Shown piece after piece: positions 35,518 through 45,776 of a DNA stretch of 64,000 bases (the first letter of the stretch is position 1; every line of letters begins with the position of its first letter). Under the pieces are notes generated by a model, which did no database searches, was not told the DNA's origin, and saw only the letters and a program-made list of their open reading frames with translations. The DNA is from an uncultured Bacteroidales bacterium. GTDB taxonomy: Bacteria; Bacteroidota; Bacteroidia; Bacteroidales; Bacteroidaceae. The DNA lies in NCBI GenBank assembly GCA_902773055.1, contig CACYCZ010000127.1:1-64000 (forward strand). Reading direction: 5' to 3'. Both the position numbers and the translations under genes were made by a program.

Positions 35518-36042
35518 ATGGAATGTAAGTTGATGGATAGGTTTGCTTTTTGCCCTGTATGTGGTTCATCCCGTTTTGAGGCAGCCACATTCAAGTCATG
35601 CTGTTGCCGTCAGTGCGGATTTGAAATGTTTGTCAATCCTGCAGCGTCAGTTGTATGTATTGTCATAGAAGATGGAAAAATCCTGGTTGCGCGCAGGGCA
35701 TATGAGCCAATGAAGGGGGCCCTGGATTTTCCGGGAGGATTTGTTGATCTCGGAGAATCGTTGGAACAGGCAGTCGTCAGGGAAATGAAGGAAGAAACCA
35801 CGTTGGATGTTGTTTCCTATCGTTGGTTATTCAGCTTTCCAAATAAATACTTGTATTCGGGCATAGAAGTGCCGACAGCCGACAACTTTTTCTTATGCAA
35901 GGTTTCAGACGTGAACAGTATGCATCCGCAGGATGACGTGGAAGCATTGATGTGGATACCTCTGGAAGACTTGCACCCAGAGGATATGGCATTTACCTCA
36001 ATGCAGGAAGCAGTAATGAAATTGAAGGAACTGGACCTGTGA
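35518..36042 (+). CDS. NUDIX hydrolase with N-terminal zinc ribbon
   Basis: Hydrolyses a nucleoside diphosphate linked to another group. Near the N-terminus are two CxxC pairs (C-P-V-C and C-C-C-R-Q-C) that form a zinc ribbon as in NADH pyrophosphatase-like enzymes. The NUDIX box G-F-V-D-L-G-E, seven residues, then R-E-M-K-E-E-T is intact in its catalytic Glu residues; the usual glycine near its end is Thr. About 174 residues. The start at 35518 is chosen because 35494 overlaps the promoter box; ATG at 35536 is also possible. It ends two bases before the convergent speA gene. Confidence 0.88.
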   Translation: MECKLMDRFAFCPVCGSSRFEAATFKSCCCRQCGFEMFVNPAASVVCIVIEDGKILVARRAYEPMKGALDFPGGFVDLGESLEQAVVREMKEETTLDVVSYRWLFSFPNKYLYSGIEVPTADNFFLCKVSDVNSMHPQDDVEALMWIPLEDLHPEDMAFTSMQEAVMKLKELDL

Positions 36043-36043
36043 C

Positions 36044-37939
36044 TTATTCCAGATAAGTATATCCGTATAGTCCGGAGCGGTAATTGTTGATGAAGTTTTT
36101 ACCCTCGCTGACGGAAATCTTCCCTTGCTTGACGGCACGTGCCACCCAGGATTCAAGATGGCGTACAAGATGCTTGGGGTCATATTGTACATATGTCAGC
36201 ACATCGGCTATCGTTTCTCCTTCTTGAATATGGTCAACGGAATAAGAACCATTGTTGTCCAGTTTGATTGTTACCGTTGTCGTATCACCAAACAGGTTAT
36301 GCATGTTGCCCAGTATTTCCTGATAGGCACCCAGCAGGAAAACTCCGATATAATAGGGCTCGTCCTTCTTGATATCATGAAGATGAATGAAATCTGTAAG
36401 CCTGCCGTTATTGACATAAGAGGTTATCTTGCCGTCACTGTCACAAGTAATGTCATGCAGTGTAGCATTGTGGGTGGGCCTCTCAGTCAGCCGTTGGATA
36501 GGCATCAGCGGGAAAAGCTGGTCAATGGCCCAGGTGTCAGGCATGCTTTGGAACAGGGAAAAATTGCAGTAGTATTTGTCAGCAAGTAATTTGTCCAGCC
36601 CGAGCAACTCCTCTGGAATATGTTTCAGGGAATGAGACATGGCATTGACTTCACGTGTGATACTCCAGTAAACACTTTCGATCTGTGCCCTGGTCTTCAG
36701 GTCTATCAAGCCGTGGCTGAAAAGATCAAGTCCTTCTTCGCGTATCTGCTGGGCATCGTGCCAGTCCTCCAGCATGGAGCGTGTGGAAATGTGATCCCAT
36801 ATTTCACTGAGATCCTTTACCAGCTTGTGGTCATTGGGGGTAGCTTCCCAGGACTCGTCCATTTGTGGCAGGGAACTTTGCTCAAATGCTTCAATGATAA
36901 GTATGGAATAGTGAGCAGTGAGAGAACGCCCGCTCTCTGTAATAATATTAGGATGAGGTATGTTGTTTTGATTGGCGGTTTCAACAAAAGTATAAACGCA
37001 GTCGTTTACATATTCCTGAATGGAATAGTTGACAGAGCTTTCGCTGTTGGAAGAGCGTGTACCGTCATAATCTACACCTAGTCCACCACCACAGTCTACG
37101 AATTTGACGTCAAAACCTAAGCTGTGGAGTTGCACATAGAATTGCGAAGCCTCAATAAGCGCAGCCTGAATTTTGCGGATACTGGTAACCTGACTGCCAA
37201 TATGGAAGTGGATAAGTTTGAGGCAGTCGGCCATGTTGTTTTCCTTGAGTTTGTCTAAAGCTGTAAGGAGGTCAGATGAATCTAAGCCGAATTTACTGGC
37301 ATCTCCTCCACTTTCTTCCCATTTTCCACGTCCTTGGGCAGCCAATTTTATGCGGATGCCTATATCTGGGCGCATGTCCAGTTGGCGGGCTGTTTGAATG
37401 ATGGTGTCCAATTCTTCAATTTTCTCAATGACTAAGAAAATGTGCTTGCCCATTTTTTGGGCCAACAAGGCCAGTTCAATGAAGTTGCGGTCTTTATGGC
37501 CATTGCATACAATGATACTTTCGGAATTGGTGTGGGTCGCAAGAACGGCATGGAGCTCGGGCTTGCTGCCAGCTTCCAAACCTATGTTAAAGCGCTTGCC
37601 GCTGCTGACGATTTCCTCTATGACTGGCCGCATCTGATTTACCTTGGCGGGGAAGACAATAAAGTGCTCCCCTTCATATTTATATTCTTTGGCAGCCTTC
37701 TCAAAACATTCTGCCGTTTTTTCAATGCGGTTATTTAAAATATCTGGAAAGCGAAGTAGGAGTGGCGCGTTTGTGTCACGTTCGGCTAATTCGTCAATGA
37801 GTTCTTTAAGGTCTATCTGGTTCCCGTCCTTATTGGGTGCAACATAAACATGTCCTTTTTTGTTTATACCAAAATAGTTAACACCCCATCCTCCGATATT
37901 ATATAATTCTTCGGAATCCTCAATTCTCCATTTTGCCAT
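36044..37939 (-). CDS. speA: Biosynthetic arginine decarboxylase
   Basis: PLP enzyme converting arginine to agmatine for polyamine synthesis. The fold-III barrel with the PLP lysine in F-P-A-K-V-N-Q (N-terminal third), the glycine-rich phosphate motif D-C-G-G-G-L-G-V-D-Y and the C-terminal barrel ending Y-G-Y-T-Y-L-E identify the SpeA family. 631 residues, usual length. Its first 20 bases overlap the aroK gene, so it is translated from the topA-aroK transcript. Confidence 0.95.
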   Translation of the reverse strand: MAKWRIEDSEELYNIGGWGVNYFGINKKGHVYVAPNKDGNQIDLKELIDELAERDTNAPLLLRFPDILNNRIEKTAECFEKAAKEYKYEGEHFIVFPAKVNQMRPVIEEIVSSGKRFNIGLEAGSKPELHAVLATHTNSESIIVCNGHKDRNFIELALLAQKMGKHIFLVIEKIEELDTIIQTARQLDMRPDIGIRIKLAAQGRGKWEESGGDASKFGLDSSDLLTALDKLKENNMADCLKLIHFHIGSQVTSIRKIQAALIEASQFYVQLHSLGFDVKFVDCGGGLGVDYDGTRSSNSESSVNYSIQEYVNDCVYTFVETANQNNIPHPNIITESGRSLTAHYSILIIEAFEQSSLPQMDESWEATPNDHKLVKDLSEIWDHISTRSMLEDWHDAQQIREEGLDLFSHGLIDLKTRAQIESVYWSITREVNAMSHSLKHIPEELLGLDKLLADKYYCNFSLFQSMPDTWAIDQLFPLMPIQRLTERPTHNATLHDITCDSDGKITSYVNNGRLTDFIHLHDIKKDEPYYIGVFLLGAYQEILGNMHNLFGDTTTVTIKLDNNGSYSVDHIQEGETIADVLTYVQYDPKHLVRHLESWVARAVKQGKISVSEGKNFINNYRSGLYGYTYLE

Positions 37940-38468
37940 TTTCCCTGTTCAGTATTTTTCGGATTTGTGAAACAATGATATCTATTTTATCATAGTTGTC
38001 AAGAACATTGACATCTATAATGTGTTGAGCCTGTTCGTAGTAGGAACTTCGTTCTCTCAGCTGTGAACGCATGAATACTTCTAATTCGTCATCGCTTTTA
38101 TCTTTCAACAATGGCCGTATGGTATGGCTGAGGCGGTAATGAGTGATTAGCGTATTAATGCTGGCCTTCAGATAAAAAGTTATTCCTGCCTGGTTCATAT
38201 ATTCCATGTTGTCAAAGAAACAAGGAGTGCCTCCACCACAGGAAAGGACTATATTTTCAAACTCGGCAGCTTCATGCAACATGCGGCGTTCAATATCGCG
38301 GAATCCGGCTTCTCCCTTTTCTGCAAAAATGTCGGGAATGCGTTTGTGAAACCGATCTTCTATATACCAATCCAAGTCATAGAAGTCAACGCCCATATTT
38401 TTTGCAAGTGATTTTCCAACGGTGGTTTTACCTGCGCACATATAGCCAACGAGAATGATGCTTTTCAT
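37920..38468 (-). CDS. aroK: Shikimate kinase
   Basis: Phosphorylates shikimate in aromatic amino acid synthesis. The P-loop G-Y-M-C-A-G-K-T is at residues 8-15. The shikimate-binding D-L-D (32-34) and the G-G-G-T-P motif are present, and R-P-L-L lies in the lid region. 182 residues. The start overlaps the topA stop by four bases and the end overlaps speA by 20. Confidence 0.94.
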   Translation of the reverse strand: MKSIILVGYMCAGKTTVGKSLAKNMGVDFYDLDWYIEDRFHKRIPDIFAEKGEAGFRDIERRMLHEAAEFENIVLSCGGGTPCFFDNMEYMNQAGITFYLKASINTLITHYRLSHTIRPLLKDKSDDELEVFMRSQLRERSSYYEQAQHIIDVNVLDNYDKIDIIVSQIRKILNRENGKMEN

Positions 38469-40798
38469 TTTTTCTTGCGCTGACGGGGTTTCTTGTCTCC
38501 TTCGTGAAGTTGCTCAATGATGTTCATGCAGTCTGCAAGTGTCAGTTTGGACGGATCTGCAGCATATTTCTTGGGAAGGTGATAGTTTTTCTTTTTATAA
38601 GATATATAAGGTCCGAATCGTCCGTTAAGGATGTTCAAATCTGGTTCTTCTTCGAAACTCTTGATATTGCGCTCTGCATCAGTGGCACGCTTTTGTATAA
38701 TGATATCAATGGCTTCTTCCAGACTGATTGTTTGGAAATCCTTGTCCTTAGGAATAGAGTAGTATTTTTTGTTGTTGAGGATATATGGCCCAAAGCGACC
38801 GTTGTTGATAATGACGTTGTCATTTTCAAATTCGCCGAGGGTACGAGGGAAACTAAGTAAATTCAATGCCTCTTCCAAAGTGATGTTCTCCATGTTTTGT
38901 CCCTTTTGTAAAGAGGTAAATATGGGTTTTGCCTCCTCGTCGGCTGTTCCCAATTGGATCATTGTTCCGAAGCGGCCTATTTTAACCGACACGGAACGTC
39001 CCGTCTGAGGATCTATGCCTAAGAATCGTTCACCGATTTTCCGTTTGCTGCTACTTTCCATAGCTTTGTTTACCTCTGGCATGAAATTATCATAGAAATC
39101 TTTCATCATGCTACTCCATTCTTTTTTTCCTTCAGCAATGGAGTCAAAATCCTTTTCAATGTTAGCTGTGAAATTATAATCGAGGATTTCGGGAAACTCA
39201 GCTAACAGAAAGTTGTTGACAACAGTGCCGATATCTGTTGGGAGTAATTTCCCTTTTTCAGCACCATGTTTTTCACTTTTTTCTGTTTGCTTGATTTTGT
39301 TGTCAGCCTGTAGTGACAAGGAAATGTAAGTTCTTGTTTCCCCTTCTTTGTTGGTTTTTTCAACATAGCCACGTTGTTGTATGGTACTGATTATAGGCGC
39401 ATAAGTGGATGGACGCCCTATTCCCAGTTCTTCCATTTTTTTTACAAGAGAGGCTTCGTTGTAGTGGAGGGGATGCTGTGTATAGCGTTGTATTGCATTG
39501 ATAACCTTGTGTTGAAGCATACTGTTTTTTTTCAGAGACGGCAATTGAGGTGTTGTAGCCTGTTTTGTTTCCTCCTCCGATGGCTGGTATGTCTTCAAGA
39601 AACCATCAAAAATCTGAATCTCGCCACTGGCAATAAATTTTTCCTCACGTCCCTCTATGCTGATAGTTGCTGTGGTTTTTTCAAAGAGGGCATCCTCCAT
39701 CTGTGAGGCTAATGTACGGTGATGAATCAACTGGTAAAGACGCTTTTCGGCAGATGTGCCAGGTATGTCTTCTTTGTCCATGAATGTTGGACGAATGGCT
39801 TCGTGAGCCTCCTGTGCACCCTTGGTTGTGGTGTGGTAGTTACGGTTATGGAGGTATTTTTCACCGTACTTTTCAGTGATATATGTACGGCAGCTGTTTT
39901 TGCATAGCGAAGAAAGGTTAAGAGAGTCGGTACGCATGTATGTGATGTGTCCGGCTTCATACAAACTTTGTGCTATTCTCATTGTCATGGAGACGGAATA
40001 CCCCAGTTTGTGTGCGGCCTCTTGTTGCATGGTTGAAGTCTTGAATGGTGCCGAAGGGGAGCGTTTGGCAGGTTTCTTGGTAATGTCTGAAATGGTAAAT
40101 GTCGCATGCTTGCAACTTTCCATAAAAGCCTGAGCTTCTTCTTGCGTAGAGAAAGCCTTGTTGAGTTCAGCCTTGAATTCCGCGGTACTGCCATCGGTCT
40201 GTGTATATTTGAAAATGGCAGATACATTATAATATTCGGTCGGTGTGAAGGCTTCAATCTCGTTTTCACGGTCACAGATTAAACGTACGGCAACACTCTG
40301 CACACGTCCGGCAGATAAGGCAGGCTTGACTTTATGCCACAGTACTGGTGAGAGCTTAAAACCTACAATGCGGTCAAGTACCCTGCGGGCCTGTTGAGCG
40401 TTGACTAGGTTCTCGTCAATATGCCGTGGGTGTAGAAGAGCTGCTTCTATTGCAGTCTTTGTGATTTCGTGGAAGACAATGCGCTTGGTTTTCTTTATGT
40501 CAAGATTCAGTACATGTGCCAAATGCCATGATATAGCTTCTCCCTCGCGGTCTTCATCGGAAGCCAGCCAGATGTTGTTGCTATTGAGAGCTTCTTTTTT
40601 CAGGTTGTTGACAATGTTCTTTTTATCTTCCGGTATTTCGTATTGCGGTTCAAAAGTTTGTGTGTCAATGCTGAAAACTTTACTCTTAAGATCTCTGATA
40701 TGGCCGTAGCTTGGCATTACTTTATAATCTTTTCCCAGGAAACGGCCTATTGTTTTTGCTTTCGCAGGTGATTCTACTATTACAAGATTCTTTGCCAT
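38465..40798 (-). CDS. topA: DNA topoisomerase I
   Basis: Type IA topoisomerase that relaxes negative supercoils. The TOPRIM domain starts at the N-terminus (V-E-S-P-A-K-A at 8-14) and has the metal motif D-E-D-R-E-G-E (81-87). The active-site tyrosine is Y287 in I-T-Y-M-R-T-D-S. There are no Cys4 zinc fingers. The C-terminus carries instead repeated G-R-F-G-P-Y-I units (two good copies and one variant, G-R-F-G-T-M-I), the repeat type found in many Bacteroidetes and Gram-positive enzymes, and a basic K/R tail. 777 residues. First gene of the topA-aroK-speA group. Confidence 0.97.
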   Translation of the reverse strand: MAKNLVIVESPAKAKTIGRFLGKDYKVMPSYGHIRDLKSKVFSIDTQTFEPQYEIPEDKKNIVNNLKKEALNSNNIWLASDEDREGEAISWHLAHVLNLDIKKTKRIVFHEITKTAIEAALLHPRHIDENLVNAQQARRVLDRIVGFKLSPVLWHKVKPALSAGRVQSVAVRLICDRENEIEAFTPTEYYNVSAIFKYTQTDGSTAEFKAELNKAFSTQEEAQAFMESCKHATFTISDITKKPAKRSPSAPFKTSTMQQEAAHKLGYSVSMTMRIAQSLYEAGHITYMRTDSLNLSSLCKNSCRTYITEKYGEKYLHNRNYHTTTKGAQEAHEAIRPTFMDKEDIPGTSAEKRLYQLIHHRTLASQMEDALFEKTTATISIEGREEKFIASGEIQIFDGFLKTYQPSEEETKQATTPQLPSLKKNSMLQHKVINAIQRYTQHPLHYNEASLVKKMEELGIGRPSTYAPIISTIQQRGYVEKTNKEGETRTYISLSLQADNKIKQTEKSEKHGAEKGKLLPTDIGTVVNNFLLAEFPEILDYNFTANIEKDFDSIAEGKKEWSSMMKDFYDNFMPEVNKAMESSSKRKIGERFLGIDPQTGRSVSVKIGRFGTMIQLGTADEEAKPIFTSLQKGQNMENITLEEALNLLSFPRTLGEFENDNVIINNGRFGPYILNNKKYYSIPKDKDFQTISLEEAIDIIIQKRATDAERNIKSFEEEPDLNILNGRFGPYISYKKKNYHLPKKYAADPSKLTLADCMNIIEQLHEGDKKPRQRKKK

Positions 40799-40828
40799 TT
40801 TTCAATTGTGATAATTCGGAATTGGCAG

Positions 40829-40836
40829 CAAAAGTA
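40829..40836 (-). promoter_or_regulatory. Putative promoter -7 box for topA-aroK-speA
   Basis: TACTTTTG on the minus strand, 31 bases before the topA ATG. Confidence 0.45.
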
Positions 40837-40909
40837 AATAAAATATGTGGATGAAGACGTTTAAAAGGCAGTCTTAATTTTCAAGATATTTTTTTTAATA
40901 CTAATAGTA

Positions 40910-41740
40910 TTAATATGTATTCTTTCTCAGAGCCTTTATTCGCTTTTTGTTTTTCGCAAGTTGGTTGGTGTATTCCAATATGCGGTCAGAAAAATCTGTT
41001 GTAATCCATGTTACGTCATGAGCTGTAGCCCAATCAACCAGATACTCGTCTTCAACCATCCACAGGTAGGTGTCTATGCCTATTTCTTTGGCACGGGAGA
41101 TATATTTGGGATGATTGAGGAACACATCCACCCGATATGAAATGGCAGAGAATCCCAAGGCTTTTGCAGAGTCGGGATCAATGTCTTCAAACAGTTTTGA
41201 AGAATTGTATATGACGTATGAGCCTGGAGCCTGTCTTACAAATTCCTTACAAGCATGGATGCTAAAGGAGAGAAAACGCACTTGATTCATCATGTCCATT
41301 TCTTTTGCTAATGTTACGATATCATGAACAACCTCTGTTTCCTTCTCGGGTGTAGCGTGGGTTTTCATTTCCAAGGCAATTTTAAAATCAGGAGTTTTCT
41401 TTGCTTGGGCAAACCATTCTCTCAATGTAGGAATCTTGTTGCCCATAGGGAGAGTTTCTTTTTGTATGTCAGTCCATTTACTTCGTTGGCAATGCAGGCC
41501 TTTTCGTATTTCATTATTGTGGTATATAATCAGTTCGCCGTCGGCAGTTTTGTGGACGTCAAATTCGCAAGCCTCAAGTCCCATGCTTTTGTGTAGTTCC
41601 TGTGCTTGTTTTAATGCTTGAAGTGAATTCTCATCAGTTTTAGGGTTGGTATAGAATCCGCGATGTGACAGAACTTTCGGTTGTGCATGGCCGGCTAATG
41701 CCAACAACATGAAAATAGTGGTGAGAAATAGGTGTTTCAT
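40910..41740 (-). CDS. Secreted glycerophosphodiester phosphodiesterase
   Basis: Splits glycerophosphodiesters into glycerol 3-phosphate and an alcohol. A signal peptide is at 1-19 (ends G-H-A-Q). The GDPD TIM barrel opens with S-H-R-G (H26, R27) and continues with E-N-S and the metal motif E-F-D-V-H (E59, D61, H63), with I-I-Y-H-N after it. About 276 residues from the ATG at 41740. That start was chosen over 41869 because the signal peptide begins there and the promoter box lies between the two. Confidence 0.92.
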   Translation of the reverse strand: MKHLFLTTIFMLLALAGHAQPKVLSHRGFYTNPKTDENSLQALKQAQELHKSMGLEACEFDVHKTADGELIIYHNNEIRKGLHCQRSKWTDIQKETLPMGNKIPTLREWFAQAKKTPDFKIALEMKTHATPEKETEVVHDIVTLAKEMDMMNQVRFLSFSIHACKEFVRQAPGSYVIYNSSKLFEDIDPDSAKALGFSAISYRVDVFLNHPKYISRAKEIGIDTYLWMVEDEYLVDWATAHDVTWITTDFSDRILEYTNQLAKNKKRIKALRKNTY

Positions 41741-41765
41741 CTTGAATATTTTGGTTTTAGGGTTG

Positions 41766-41773
41766 CAAAGATA
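41766..41773 (-). promoter_or_regulatory. Putative promoter -7 box for the GDPD gene
   Basis: TATCTTTG on the minus strand, 26 bases before the ATG at 41740. Confidence 0.45.
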
Positions 41774-41875
41774 GTAATTATTTTTAATTTTGGTACTTTC
41801 ATGTAAAAAATGTTGACATTGTAGCCTGTCTTTAAGGCGATTTTGTATAATTTTACATAATTTTTCCAAATTGTA

Positions 41876-43726
41876 GTGTTTATGTATAAAATGAAATGCA
41901 TTAGTATTTTTGTGATGCTTATATCTTGTTCCATAGCAAATTATGCAGACAGGTTGTTGTTGGAGGCTGAAGCTTTTTCGTCCAAGGGTGGATGGCTGAT
42001 TGATCAGCAGTTTATGGACCAGATGGGGTCACCTTATCTTATTGCTCATGGCATGGGGCATCCTGTACCTGATGCGGAAACATCTTTCATGGTCCGTCAG
42101 CCGGGGATGCATTATATATATGTCCGTACATATAATTGGACATCTCCGTGGTTTACTGGTGATGGGCCTGGTCTTTTCTCTGTTTTATTGGACGGAAAAG
42201 AGGTTGGTTCTGCGGGAAGCAAAGGAACGTCATGGATGTGGACTCTGGCAGGTCAGATAAACATGAAAGAGGGGAATCATCGGATTTCCTTACGTGACAA
42301 GACGGGGTTCGATGGACGTTGTGATGCCGTATTTATTACTAATGACAAGGATGAAGTACCGCCTCATAACGGATCTGTCACCTGGCGCCGTCTGTTTAAT
42401 TCTGTGCAGACATCTTGTCAAAATTACGATTTTGTCGTTGTCGGTGGTGGTATAGGAGGCATCTGCACTGCTGTTTCTGCGGCTCGTTTGGGGTTGAAGG
42501 TGGCGTTGGTAAATGATAGGCCTATATGGGGAGGCAACAACAGTTCTGAAATTCGTGTCCATTTGGGAGGACATGTGGAAATAGGAAAATATCCTCAACT
42601 TGGAAGACTGCTTTGTGAATTTGGCCCTGTACGTGGTGGCAATGCGCAGCCGGCCTCGTATTATGAAGATGCTAAGAAGGATTCTATTCTTAGGGCAGAA
42701 ACCAATATTACCTTGCTGCCCTGTTACCATGCCGTACGGGTGGAAAAGCAAGGCAATAAAATCAGTGAGATCATTGTGCAGCATATCGAAAACGGCAGTC
42801 AGATTATACTTTCAGCACCCCTTTTTGCCGACTGCACGGGCGATGCTACTGTAGGCTGTCTTGCTGGAGCCGACTGGCGGATGGGACGCGAGGGGACAAT
42901 GGAGTTTGGCGAGACTTATGCTCCTGCGGAACCTGATACGCTCACTATGGGAGCTTCAGTGCAGTGGTATTCTGTAGAGGGTAAGGAGAAATTTCCAGAG
43001 TTCGATTATGGCATGGGGTTTAATGATGAAAATTGCGAACAGGTGACGATGGGTGAATGGACTTGGGAGACTGGCATGAATAAGAATCAGGTCTTTCAGG
43101 CGGAGCAGATACGTGACTATGGCTTGATGGCTGTCTACGGAACCTGGAGCTGGTTGAAGAATCATTCAAGACAACGGGCTCAATATGCTGGTCGCAGATT
43201 GGGATGGGTAGCTTATCTCGCCGGGAAGCGTGAGTCGCGTCGGTTAATGGGCGACTATATTCTGAAAGAGGATGATATTCTCAAGAATGTCAGCCATGAG
43301 GATGCTTCTTTTGCCACGACGTGGAGCATTGACCTGCATTTTCCCGATTCAGTCAATCATGAACATTTCCCTGGCAGGGAATATAAATCGGCCACCATAC
43401 ACCGCCGTTTGCCTGAGCCATATGACGTGCCTTATCGTTGCCTGTATTCCCGTAATGTTGACAATCTGTTTATGGCAGGTCGCAACATCAGTGTTACCCA
43501 TGTGGCTCTGGGCACTACCCGTGTGATGCGTACTATTGCCATGATGGGCGAGGTTGTGGGAATGGCCGCCAGTCTGTGCCATCAGCATGGTGTCCTTCCG
43601 CGTGGTGTCTATTGGGACTACCTCCCAGAGTTGCAGGCAATGATGCGCAAGGGAATCGGCAGAGCTGATGTGCCGAACAACCAGAAGTATAATCGTCAGA
43701 AATTTACGAAGGTAAAGTCAAAATGA
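41876..43726 (+). CDS. Secreted FAD-dependent oxidoreductase with N-terminal beta-rich domain
   Basis: 616 residues. A signal peptide (about 6-24) precedes a beta-rich domain of some 130 residues (30-155; W-T-S-P-W-F and L-L-D-G-K segments), which could bind carbohydrate. The FAD domain begins at 184 with V-V-V-G-G-G-I-G-G (GxGxxG at 190-195), then W-G-G-N-N-S-S-E and later D-C-T-G-D-A-T and F-M-A-G-R-N-I-S. This pattern matches the FAD_oxidored (PF12831) family found in Bacteroidetes glycan-degrading loci. Substrate unknown. ATG at 41891 is an equally good start. An oxidoreductase with a signal peptide would need FAD loaded before export (Tat) or in the periplasm; no twin-arginine is visible. 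It is convergent with the 145-residue gene. Confidence 0.82.
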   Translation: MFMYKMKCISIFVMLISCSIANYADRLLLEAEAFSSKGGWLIDQQFMDQMGSPYLIAHGMGHPVPDAETSFMVRQPGMHYIYVRTYNWTSPWFTGDGPGLFSVLLDGKEVGSAGSKGTSWMWTLAGQINMKEGNHRISLRDKTGFDGRCDAVFITNDKDEVPPHNGSVTWRRLFNSVQTSCQNYDFVVVGGGIGGICTAVSAARLGLKVALVNDRPIWGGNNSSEIRVHLGGHVEIGKYPQLGRLLCEFGPVRGGNAQPASYYEDAKKDSILRAETNITLLPCYHAVRVEKQGNKISEIIVQHIENGSQIILSAPLFADCTGDATVGCLAGADWRMGREGTMEFGETYAPAEPDTLTMGASVQWYSVEGKEKFPEFDYGMGFNDENCEQVTMGEWTWETGMNKNQVFQAEQIRDYGLMAVYGTWSWLKNHSRQRAQYAGRRLGWVAYLAGKRESRRLMGDYILKEDDILKNVSHEDASFATTWSIDLHFPDSVNHEHFPGREYKSATIHRRLPEPYDVPYRCLYSRNVDNLFMAGRNISVTHVALGTTRVMRTIAMMGEVVGMAASLCHQHGVLPRGVYWDYLPELQAMMRKGIGRADVPNNQKYNRQKFTKVKSK

Positions 43727-43743
43727 CCACTGAGGATGTGAGG

Positions 43744-44181
43744 TCATATTTCCTTGTCAAATTCAATGTGATATGACCACCCGTCATTTTGATCGCGGCG
43801 GGAGCCTACGGCTATCCTGTCATTCCATGTAAGTTTAGGATGCGTTTGTAGATAAATTGCAGCTTCCTCTTCGGAGAGGTATTCCGGGTCAAGTTCAAAC
43901 CGCAGGCGCCATCCCTTCCGCTCTGCCGTTTCAAGAGCCGTGCAGAGTGTTTCATACGGAATCCGGCGCTCATATGAATATGGATTGATGTGCTCGGCGA
44001 TGCCATATACGTATTCTTCCTTTGATGTTGAGGGTAATGTGTTTTCCATTGCCTGTTGCATCATCGTTGTCAGGATATCCAGTCCTTTTTTATGGGATAT
44101 TTTTGGACGGATTCGGTCGATGTCTTCAAGGATATCCTGAAAAATCCATTTCTTTTGTTCTTGAAATAAAGGCTTGTCCAT
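43744..44181 (-). CDS. Conserved-looking hypothetical protein
   Basis: 145 residues, soluble, acidic-helical, no signal peptide. The end is beta-rich and contains the segment W-N-D-R-I-A-V-G-S-R-R-D-Q-N-D-G-W. I do not recognise a family. The proper start, low-bias amino acid composition and placement 15 bases after yifB on the same strand suggest a real gene co-transcribed with it. Confidence 0.65.
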   Translation of the reverse strand: MDKPLFQEQKKWIFQDILEDIDRIRPKISHKKGLDILTTMMQQAMENTLPSTSKEEYVYGIAEHINPYSYERRIPYETLCTALETAERKGWRLRFELDPEYLSEEEAAIYLQTHPKLTWNDRIAVGSRRDQNDGWSYHIEFDKEI

Positions 44182-44196
44182 TTGCTCTTTTATATG

Positions 44197-45744
44197 CTAT
44201 ACCCCCCTTTCTGCCCAGTCGCCGCGGTCCAGGTTGCGGTAGCCTATGGCTTCGGCGAGGTGTTGGGACTGGATGGTTTCGCTGCCTTCGAGGTCGGCGA
44301 TGGTGCGGGCGACTTTCAGGATGCGGCTGTAGGCGCGTGCTGAGAGTTTCAGTCGCTCCATCGCTGTGCGTAGCATATTCATGGACGAAGCGTCTGGCTC
44401 AGCGTATTGACGGAGCATTTGGTCCGTCATCTGTGCATTGCAGTGGATACCCTTGAACGACTTGAAGCGTTCTTCCTGTATCTTGCGGGCGGCGATGACG
44501 CGTTCCCGGATGTTGGCTGACGGCTCTCCGGGCTTCATCTGTGACAGCTCGGCGAAGGGCACGGCCTGTATCTCGCAGTGGATGTCGATACGGTCAAGGA
44601 AAGGCCCTGAAATCTTGTTCATGTAGCGCTGTATCTGCGTCGGGGTACAGTCGCAGCGGTGGTGTGGGTCGTTATAATAGCCGCAGGGACACGGGTTCAT
44701 TGCGGCAACGAGCATGATGGAGCAGGGTAGTTGGATATTGTATTTTGCCCGGCTGATGGTGATATACCTGTCTTCCAAGGGCTGCCGCAGGGTTTCGAGT
44801 ACGGTGCGGTTGAATTCGGGCAATTCGTCAAGAAAGAGAACACCGTTGTGGGCCAGGCTGATCTCGCCGGGCTTGAAGTTCGTGCCGCCACCGCATAGTC
44901 CTACATTGGAAATGGTGTGATGGGGACTTCTGAAGGGTCTTTGGGCGATGAGAGAGGTTTCGGCAGGCAGGATGCCGGCAACGGAGTGAATCTGCGTTGT
45001 TTCCAGACTCTCATGTAGCGACAGGGGAGGCAATATCGAGGGCAGGCGTTTGGCCATCATGGACTTTCCGCAGCCGGGAGAGCCTATCATGATGATATTG
45101 TGTCCGCCGGCAGCGGCAACTTCCAAGGCGCGTTTGACATTTTCCTGCCCTTTTACGTCGGTAAAATCGGCAGAAAATATCTGTTGTTGGTCGTAAAACT
45201 CCTTGCGTGTGTCAACGATGGTTTGGGTCAATGATTCTTTCCCGTTGAGGAAGTCGATGACCTCGACAATATTTCGTGCGCCATAGACCTTGAGAGTATC
45301 AACGACGGCAGCTTCGCGTGCATTGTCAATGGGGAGGATAATGCCTTTGAAATGTTCTTGCCGTGCTTTGATAGCTATGGGCAATGCTCCCCTGACAGGG
45401 CGCAGTGACCCGTCCAAGCCCAGTTCGCCAAGCAGGATATAGTCGTGGAGTTTATTCTGTGCAACCATCTCGTTGCATGCCAGCATGCCGATAGCCATAG
45501 GCAGGTCATAGCCTGAGCCCTCCTTGTGGATATTGGCGGGTGCCATGTTGATAACGGTCTGGTTGGTCGGAATGCGGTAGTTCGTATTGTTCAGCGCTGC
45601 CTTTATTCTTTCCTGGCTCTCTTTGACAGCGTTGTCGGGAAGACCTACCAGAATGAATTTTACTCCTCGGCTTACATTGATTTCTATCTGTACGATAGTT
45701 GCTTTGAGTCCGTCTACAGCCGCGCTATAAAGCTGGGATAACAT
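44197..45744 (-). CDS. YifB/ComM family Mg-chelatase-like AAA+ ATPase
   Basis: 515 residues. The N-terminal Lon-protease-like ChlI domain (1-165) is followed by the AAA+ core with Walker A G-S-P-G-C-G-K-S (221-228), Walker B V-L-F-L-D-E and the family signature N-P-C-P-C-G. A C-terminal helical domain ends at [11 protein letters not shown]. ComM in Proteobacteria is a helicase that helps branch migration in natural transformation; in Bacteroidetes the role is untested. It stands between the hypothetical gene and the thioredoxin-fold lipoprotein gene on one strand. Confidence 0.93.
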   Translation of the reverse strand: MLSQLYSAAVDGLKATIVQIEINVSRGVKFILVGLPDNAVKESQERIKAALNNTNYRIPTNQTVINMAPANIHKEGSGYDLPMAIGMLACNEMVAQNKLHDYILLGELGLDGSLRPVRGALPIAIKARQEHFKGIILPIDNAREAAVVDTLKVYGARNIVEVIDFLNGKESLTQTIVDTRKEFYDQQQIFSADFTDVKGQENVKRALEVAAAGGHNIIMIGSPGCGKSMMAKRLPSILPPLSLHESLETTQIHSVAGILPAETSLIAQRPFRSPHHTISNVGLCGGGTNFKPGEISLAHNGVLFLDELPEFNRTVLETLRQPLEDRYITISRAKYNIQLPCSIMLVAAMNPCPCGYYNDPHHRCDCTPTQIQRYMNKISGPFLDRIDIHCEIQAVPFAELSQMKPGEPSANIRERVIAARKIQEERFKSFKGIHCNAQMTDQMLRQYAEPDASSMNMLRTAMERLKLSARAYSRILKVARTIADLEGSETIQSQHLAEAIGYRNLDRGDWAERGV

Positions 45745-45776
45745 AGGGGGTGAAGGTGTGAGATATATTTATTTAT

